This document shows, in pieces, positions 13,369 to 15,781 of a stretch of DNA of 15,781 bases. The notes under the pieces are model-generated. The model did no database searches and was not told where the DNA came from. It worked only from the letters and a program-made list of their open reading frames with translations. Source of the DNA: an uncultured Lachnospiraceae bacterium (lineage in GTDB: Bacteria > Bacillota > Clostridia > Lachnospirales > Lachnospiraceae); NCBI GenBank assembly GCA_910577765.1, contig CAJTOV010000092.1, forward strand, positions 1 through 15,781. Reading direction: 5' to 3'. Positions within the stretch are counted from its first letter, which is position 1; every line of letters starts with the position of its first letter. A program made the position numbers and the translations under genes.

Positions 13369-13408
13369 CTACTTTAGGACGTGCGGTTTACTTGGGAGGG
13401 TAACAAGC

Positions 13409-13510
13409 ATGGACTATAGGAAACTTATTGTTGAGCTGCTTGACAAGGCAGATGAACGGAGAATGCATCTGATCTACTGCTATGTCAAGGCCATTCTGGG
13501 ACTGGGCTGA
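13409..13510 (+). CDS. 33-residue SOS-box-driven small protein, function unknown
   Basis: The product has 33 residues: MDYRKLIVELLDKADERRMH, then LIYCYVKAILGLG. It reads as two amphipathic helices, the second hydrophobic (LIYCYVKAILGLG). A GGGAGGG ribosome binding site sits at the right distance, a promoter with a LexA box lies about 40 bp upstream, and a terminator overlaps the stop codon. It has every sign of a real gene despite its size. I recall similar short proteins (MDYxKLIxELLDKADERKLxLIY...) near repressors in clostridial elements, though I have not checked this. It converges with the repressor gene, leaving a 3-nt gap. I suggest an antirepressor or another induction factor, without direct evidence. 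Confidence 0.75.
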   Translation: MDYRKLIVELLDKADERRMHLIYCYVKAILGLG

Positions 13511-13526
13511 TGCTCAGTCCTTTTTC
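13499..13526 (+). terminator. Rho-independent terminator overlapping the small ORF stop codon
   Basis: GGACTGGGC (13499-13507) pairs with GCTCAGTCC (13512-13520) with one G-T pair; the loop TGAT holds the stop codon, and TTTTTC follows. The same DNA encodes the last codons of the convergent repressor. Confidence 0.8.
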
Positions 13527-13879
13527 TGAATGGAGTCAATAAATTTCTCCAGGGTTTCCCACCCTTTGTCATCCAGGCCACATAGGCCGGAAATAAGCCG
13601 TCGTTTAAATGAATCTTCTTCATTCCTAAGCAGATCCCCCATAAAGGTGGCGATCTGCTCATCTTTAGTTTGTTCTATGAACATTCCCCCTGTTCCATCT
13701 CGGAGCCAGTGTTCATTGACGTTGAATTTGGTGCAGATCAAAGCAACAACTGCGTCGCTTGGTGTGTTTTCTGCGGTTTCATACTTGGCTATAGTGTTGC
13801 GTTTAACACCCAATTTTTCGGCAAATTTTTGCTGTGTTAGATCCAGCTCTTTTCTTAGTTTTTTAATTCGGTCCTTCAA
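13514..13879 (-). CDS. Xre-family phage-type repressor
   Basis: The product has 121 residues. An N-terminal helix-turn-helix (about 3-60, MKDRIKKLRKELDLTQQKFA then EKLGVKRNTIAKYETAENTPSD) resembles Cro/CI proteins. The C-terminal part is helical (TFMGDLLRNEEDSFKRRLIS, then DDKGWETLEKFIDSI), perhaps for dimerisation. There is no S24/LexA-like peptidase domain, so RecA-stimulated self-cleavage is not possible. The start is TTG at 13877-13879, because AAAGGGGGTGA lies just upstream and the fold begins there; the open frame continues to 13954 through the promoter and operators and should not be translated. It is divergent from the early unit and flanked by four operator-like half-sites, so it probably represses both itself and the early genes. 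Confidence 0.88.
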   Translation of the reverse strand: MKDRIKKLRKELDLTQQKFAEKLGVKRNTIAKYETAENTPSDAVVALICTKFNVNEHWLRDGTGGMFIEQTKDEQIATFMGDLLRNEEDSFKRRLISGLCGLDDKGWETLEKFIDSIQKKD

Positions 13880-13904
13880 AGCGTCACCCCCTTTCTTGAT
13901 GCTA

Positions 13905-13933
13905 ATTATACTATGATTTTGTCCTTTAGTCAA
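13905..13933 (-). promoter_or_regulatory. Leftward promoter of the repressor gene
   Basis: Read on the minus strand: TTGACT (13928-13933), a 17-nt spacer and a perfect TATAAT (13905-13910). The -35 overlaps operator half-site O1. Confidence 0.85.
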
Positions 13934-14003
13934 CAAAAAGTGATTTAAGGACAAAAAAGTATTGACAAAAGTGATTTAAGGACATATAATTGTCCTATGA
14001 TCA
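13920..14003. promoter_or_regulatory. Array of four 13-bp operator-like half-sites
   Basis: O1 TGTCCTTTAGTCA (13920-13932), O2 TGATTTAAGGACA (13941-13953), O3 TGATTTAAGGACA (13972-13984) and O4 TGTCCTATGATCA (13991-14003). O2 and O3 are identical; O1 and O4 are inverted and match at 11 and 10 of 13 bases. O1-O2 form an inverted pair with an 8-bp gap over the leftward -35. O3-O4 form an inverted pair with a 6-bp gap that is exactly the rightward -10 box. Confidence 0.8.
13962..13990 (+). promoter_or_regulatory. Rightward early promoter (perfect sigma-A consensus)
   Basis: TTGACA (13962-13967), a 17-nt spacer and TATAAT (13985-13990), perfect in all positions. Such a strong promoter needs tight repression, which the flanking half-sites O3 and O4 could provide. 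Confidence 0.9.
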
Positions 14004-14059
14004 CAAAAAGAACAAAACACTTTCGCAGGTGGAATGTAAAAGATATGGGAAGGAGGTGA
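13997..14059 (+). CDS. Possible leaderless 20-residue leader peptide
   Basis: ATG at 13997 lies where transcription from the rightward promoter should start (6-8 nt after the -10). The frame encodes MITKRTKHFRRWNVKDMGRR, a very basic peptide. Its stop TGA forms part of a strong AGGAGGTGA ribosome-binding-type sequence and overlaps a GTG in the next frame (GTGA). It may be a leaderless ORF that opens or couples translation of the next gene. It contains the second copy of the 16-bp repeat. It could equally be untranslated leader. Confidence 0.35.
   Translation: MITKRTKHFRRWNVKDMGRR
14021..14036. repeat. 16-bp direct repeat, copy 2
   Basis: TTTCGCAGGTGGAATG is identical to 12441-12456. It lies in the leader of the rightward early transcript. 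Confidence 0.75.
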
Positions 14060-14388
14060 GGGAGGCGGTAAAGATCAAAAAGCCGACTGGCCCGATAGAA
14101 AACAAAAAGCTTCCTGCCGGGCCAAGCTGGAAAACATACTGGGGTAAGTTTGTGACCTTTAAAAAAGACGGAAAGATCTATTTTGTATTCTTCCAGTATG
14201 GCTTTTTTAAAGGAGTCCACGACATCGTGATAATCACTTCTTATAGTGATGATGAGGATATCACCATACTGGATTTTTACCCGGGATTTATCCGGCGTCT
14301 GGTGAATCAGATGGATACTTTGTATGCTGCTTTTCTTCCCCGGCTATACAGAAAACGGCATCCTGACTTGTTTTCCACGAAACAGTAA
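14056..14388 (+). CDS. Hypothetical early protein of the element
   Basis: About 110 residues if GTG at 14056 is the start. The N-terminus is basic and proline-containing (IKKPTGPIENKKLPAGPSWK). Then comes a likely beta-rich core (TYWGKFVTFKKDGKIYFVFF, QYGFFKGVHDIVIITSYSDD, ITILDFYPGFI) and a basic C-terminus (RLYRKRHPDLFSTKQ). No signal peptide is seen and I do not recognise the family. The start is uncertain: the strong AGGAGGTGAGGGAGG sequence overlaps the GTG, no ATG follows within the next 50 codons, and earlier in-frame TTG (13990) and GTG (14029) codons lack a ribosome binding site. Coupling to the preceding short frame through the GTGA overlap is possible. It is first in the rightward unit under the repressor. 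Its end overlaps the opposite-strand gene by about 100 bp. Confidence 0.6.
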   Translation: MREAVKIKKPTGPIENKKLPAGPSWKTYWGKFVTFKKDGKIYFVFFQYGFFKGVHDIVIITSYSDDEDITILDFYPGFIRRLVNQMDTLYAAFLPRLYRKRHPDLFSTKQ

Positions 14389-14515
14389 TGTACCCGGCGT
14401 TCACCAGCTCATTGATGCATCTGATCTCACCAGCAGATGAACAGTGGTAAGTAAAGATACCAGTTTGGGTGAGGCGCTTGATCTTATTCCATGTGTTATA
14501 CGTGGCAGCATTCAT
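14288..14515 (-). CDS. Small protein on the opposite strand, possible winged-helix
   Basis: The product has 75 residues. AAAGGAGT (14523-14530) lies 7 nt before the ATG, an excellent ribosome binding site, which makes chance unlikely. The middle part, KIKRLTQTGIFTYHCSSAGE followed by IRCINELVNAGYITVSWK, has the helix-helix-strand look of a small winged-helix DNA-binding protein (NELVNAGYITVSW resembles a recognition helix plus wing); this is only a resemblance. It reads against the early unit, and its last 101 bp overlap the end of the gene at 14056. I saw no clear promoter in the 80 bp upstream. It may be a counter-transcribed regulator or a relic. Confidence 0.5.
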   Translation of the reverse strand: MNAATYNTWNKIKRLTQTGIFTYHCSSAGEIRCINELVNAGYITVSWKTSQDAVFCIAGEEKQHTKYPSDSPDAG

Positions 14516-14606
14516 TAAAGTTACTCCTTTGTTTCGTACGCGGCTCTGGCGGGGACTTGTTTCTTCCTTGAGCCCAGGATATCAAGCAGAAAGGAGGTAG
14601 GATAAA

Positions 14607-14969
14607 TTGAAAATATGGCGCCTGAAATGGAAAGAAGACGAGGTGAAAGGGAGCACGGAAGAACAGATCAGGGATTTGCGTGATCAGGTTAAAACCTCAA
14701 GACGGTACAGCCTGATCACGTCAGCGATTTTCCTGGCAGCTTCAATCACTCAATGGGTTCGGAATGCTCAGGCTCTTTCACATTACCAGAAGCTTGTCGA
14801 AGCGAATCAGCGGCTTTTTCAAGGGCTTGGACAGCATACTTTTGAGCTTCAGAAGCTCTTGTCTGAGCTTGGGCGGCTTCGTTCTGCTTACGAGCAGCTC
14901 TTATCTGAGCTTGGGCGGCTTCTTCCCGCCTATGAGCGGATTTTGTCTGAGCTTCAGCGGCTTCTTTAG
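14607..14969 (+). CDS. Membrane-anchored heptad-repeat (coiled-coil) protein
   Basis: The product has 120 residues and begins with TTG at 14607, supported by AAAGGAGGT 8 nt upstream. An N-terminal charged amphipathic part (1-32) precedes one membrane segment (about 34-51, YSLITSAIFLAASITQWV). The last 42 residues are six exact seven-residue units: FELQKLL, SELGRLR, SAYEQLL, SELGRLL, PAYERIL and SELQRLL. Leucines at fixed heptad positions predict a coiled coil, so the protein probably forms oligomers at the membrane. The DNA (14841-14966) repeats with 21- and 42-nt periods, indicating recent tandem duplication. Gene position suggests an early element gene; superinfection exclusion or a membrane sensor are possible roles, unproven. 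Confidence 0.7.
   Translation: MKIWRLKWKEDEVKGSTEEQIRDLRDQVKTSRRYSLITSAIFLAASITQWVRNAQALSHYQKLVEANQRLFQGLGQHTFELQKLLSELGRLRSAYEQLLSELGRLLPAYERILSELQRLL
14841..14966 (+). repeat. 21/42-bp tandem repeat encoding heptads
   Basis: TCTGAGCTT recurs at 14862, 14904 and 14946 (period 42), with a related unit at 14841. Paired 21-bp units alternate in type (SELGRL and AYEQLL). The opposite strand reads as Ala/Glu/Gln-rich heptads because the period is a multiple of 21. Confidence 0.8.
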
Positions 14970-15062
14970 ACGCTGGATTACTTATTCCCATAAGATAGGG
15001 GGCATAAGAAGGAGAGTGCAAGCAGATAAAAACCAAAAGCATGAAAGGAAGGAGGTGAGGGA

Positions 15063-15215
15063 ATGCCAGAGAAACAAAAACAGATTCTTGAGAAAGTGGC
15101 GGATGCCTATTCCAACATGACGGAATTTAACAAAGGCTATATGACCTGCCTGATTGAGAATAACTCCAGCGGGAAGAAAGGAGAAGAAAACCATGAGAGC
15201 ACTGGCAGGAAATAA
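15063..15215 (+). CDS. Small 50-residue element protein
   Basis: ATG at 15063 follows AAGGAGGTGA (15049-15058). The sequence has an N-terminal helix with EKQKQILEKVADAYSNMTEF and then NKGYMTCLIENNSSG. The pattern KVADAYSNMTEFNKGYM resembles short proteins seen beside Xre regulators in clostridial elements (KMSEFDKGYxLG), from memory only. No membrane segment is visible. It overlaps the next short frame by 23 nt and belongs to the rightward unit. Function unknown. Confidence 0.65.
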   Translation: MPEKQKQILEKVADAYSNMTEFNKGYMTCLIENNSSGKKGEENHESTGRK

Positions 15216-15243
15216 CAGCCACGGTTTTCAGGAAGGGGTATAA
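15193..15243 (+). CDS. Possible 16-residue ORF overlapping the previous gene
   Basis: ATG at 15193 follows AAAGGAG with a 9-nt gap and encodes MRALAGNNSHGFQEGV. It ends one nt before the ATG of the two-HTH regulator. It may be a coupling frame that delivers ribosomes to the next start. Its length alone makes it unsafe to call. Confidence 0.3.
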   Translation: MRALAGNNSHGFQEGV

Positions 15244-15244
15244 T

Positions 15245-15673
15245 ATGACATTTGCTGAGAAGATGAGGAAGGCCATGGGTGACCTGGGAATTACCCAGGC
15301 CCAGGTGGTGTGCATGACCGGGAAGAGCAAGGGCAGTATTAGCCAGTACCTTTCAGGGAAGCAGATTCCACCGGAGAATGCCCAGAGGGATCTGGCAGTA
15401 AAGCTTGGTCTTGTCCCGGATTATTTCGAGCAGGACGAGCCAATTCTGAAACTGGCAAAGCAGGGCAGAGGTGCCATACCGGAGCTGAGGACAAAGGATG
15501 CCGCAAAACTGATGCGCATGGGCCATACTACGGTAGAGGATGGCCTTAAGCAAGGAGTCTTCCCGTGGGGTTATGCGATCCGGAAACCCAGCGGCCAGTA
15601 CCGTTATTTTATCAATGCCCGCAGATTTGCGGAACATGAATGTGTTGAGATTCCGCCAGAGCTGGTAGTATAA
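15245..15673 (+). CDS. Two-domain DNA-binding regulator (Xre HTH plus excisionase-like HTH)
   Basis: The product has 142 residues. The N-terminal Xre-type helix-turn-helix (about 2-62) reads TFAEKMRKAMGDLGITQAQV, then TGKSKGSISQYLSGKQIPPE and a DYFEQDEP end. A second part (about 82-135) with TKDAAKLMRMGHTTVEDGLK and then GVFPWGYAIRKPSGQYRYFI resembles the short winged helix of excisionase/MerR proteins (recognition segment, then a G-Y wing and YRYFINARRFAEH). AGGAAGGGG lies upstream at correct spacing. It belongs to the rightward early unit and may be the Cro-like switch or the excisionase-related directionality factor. No separate xis gene is visible in the window. Confidence 0.8.
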   Translation: MTFAEKMRKAMGDLGITQAQVVCMTGKSKGSISQYLSGKQIPPENAQRDLAVKLGLVPDYFEQDEPILKLAKQGRGAIPELRTKDAAKLMRMGHTTVEDGLKQGVFPWGYAIRKPSGQYRYFINARRFAEHECVEIPPELVV

Positions 15674-15745
15674 ATTCCCATTCACAGTACTCTGGTGAAG
15701 CGGTGCGGATGGGAGGAATATTTGTTCAGAGACAGAGGAGGGGAC

Positions 15746-15781
15746 ATGGTGCTGAAAAAGGCAGGACATGACGCGGTGCGG
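15746..15781 (+). CDS. Start of a further element gene (cut by the window edge)
   Basis: ATG at 15746 follows AGAGGAGGGG and encodes MVLKKAGHDAVR before the window ends. It continues the rightward unit. Too little is visible to name it. Confidence 0.5.
   Translation, partial: MVLKKAGHDAVR

Noticed and set aside
13880..13954. N-terminal extension of the repressor
   Set aside because: This stretch holds the promoter -10, the ribosome binding site and operator DNA; the conserved fold starts after the TTG at 13877-13879.
14746..15042. Minus-strand 98-codon Ala/Glu/Gln heptad protein
   Set aside because: No Shine-Dalgarno sequence precedes its ATG. The plus frame has AAAGGAGGT at 8-nt spacing. 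The antisense heptads follow from the 21-nt period.

Overview
The window looks like a stretch of chromosome from a Lachnospiraceae-type clostridium. Strong AGGAGG ribosome binding sites, sigma-A promoters with 17-bp spacers, a YerC-type TrpR-like regulator, a DUF1836 protein, and RidA, PcrA and RlmD of Firmicutes type all point that way. The first 11 kb is GC-rich host DNA. From about 11.03 kb to the right edge the DNA is more AT-rich and carries the integration and lysogeny-type control module of a mobile element (prophage or ICE) inserted just after rlmD. The right end of that element lies outside the window, so its type cannot be settled here.

Host part, left to right. A decayed scar joins the 3' end of a large serine recombinase (DUF4368 tail) to the 5' end of a substrate-binding lipoprotein gene. 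Then come a YerC/TrpR-like regulator with a strong terminator, a DUF1836 regulator reading leftward, and a 1135-residue cytosolic c-di-GMP signalling protein (receiver, degenerate GGDEF, intact EAL, then several PAS-like domains). These are followed by ridA and pcrA (probably co-transcribed), a small acidic membrane protein, and rlmD. A composite palindrome of about 60 bp occurs three times in intergenic DNA (near 16, 2367 and 8834). The first copy is cut where the recombinase remnant begins.

Mobile part. A tyrosine integrase reads leftward towards rlmD. Next is a secreted cell-wall-binding-repeat protein, then a 33-residue ORF whose promoter contains a near-consensus Gram-positive LexA (SOS) box. 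That ORF faces a 121-residue Xre repressor that has no self-cleavage domain. The repressor's leftward promoter and the rightward early promoter are divergent near-consensus sigma-A promoters. They carry four copies of a 13-bp operator-like half-site (TGTCCTTAAATCA type). The rightward early unit holds a possible leaderless 20-codon ORF, a hypothetical protein, a membrane-anchored heptad-repeat protein, short ORFs and a two-HTH regulator. A 75-codon gene with its own good Shine-Dalgarno sequence reads the opposite way inside it.

The most interesting signals are in the element's control circuitry. The first is the SOS box driving a tiny ORF convergent with a non-cleavable repressor, which could encode a LexA-controlled antirepressor. 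The second is a perfect 15-bp inverted repeat centred near the predicted integrase transcription start, one arm of which can also pair with the integrase ribosome binding site. Both functional readings are inference.
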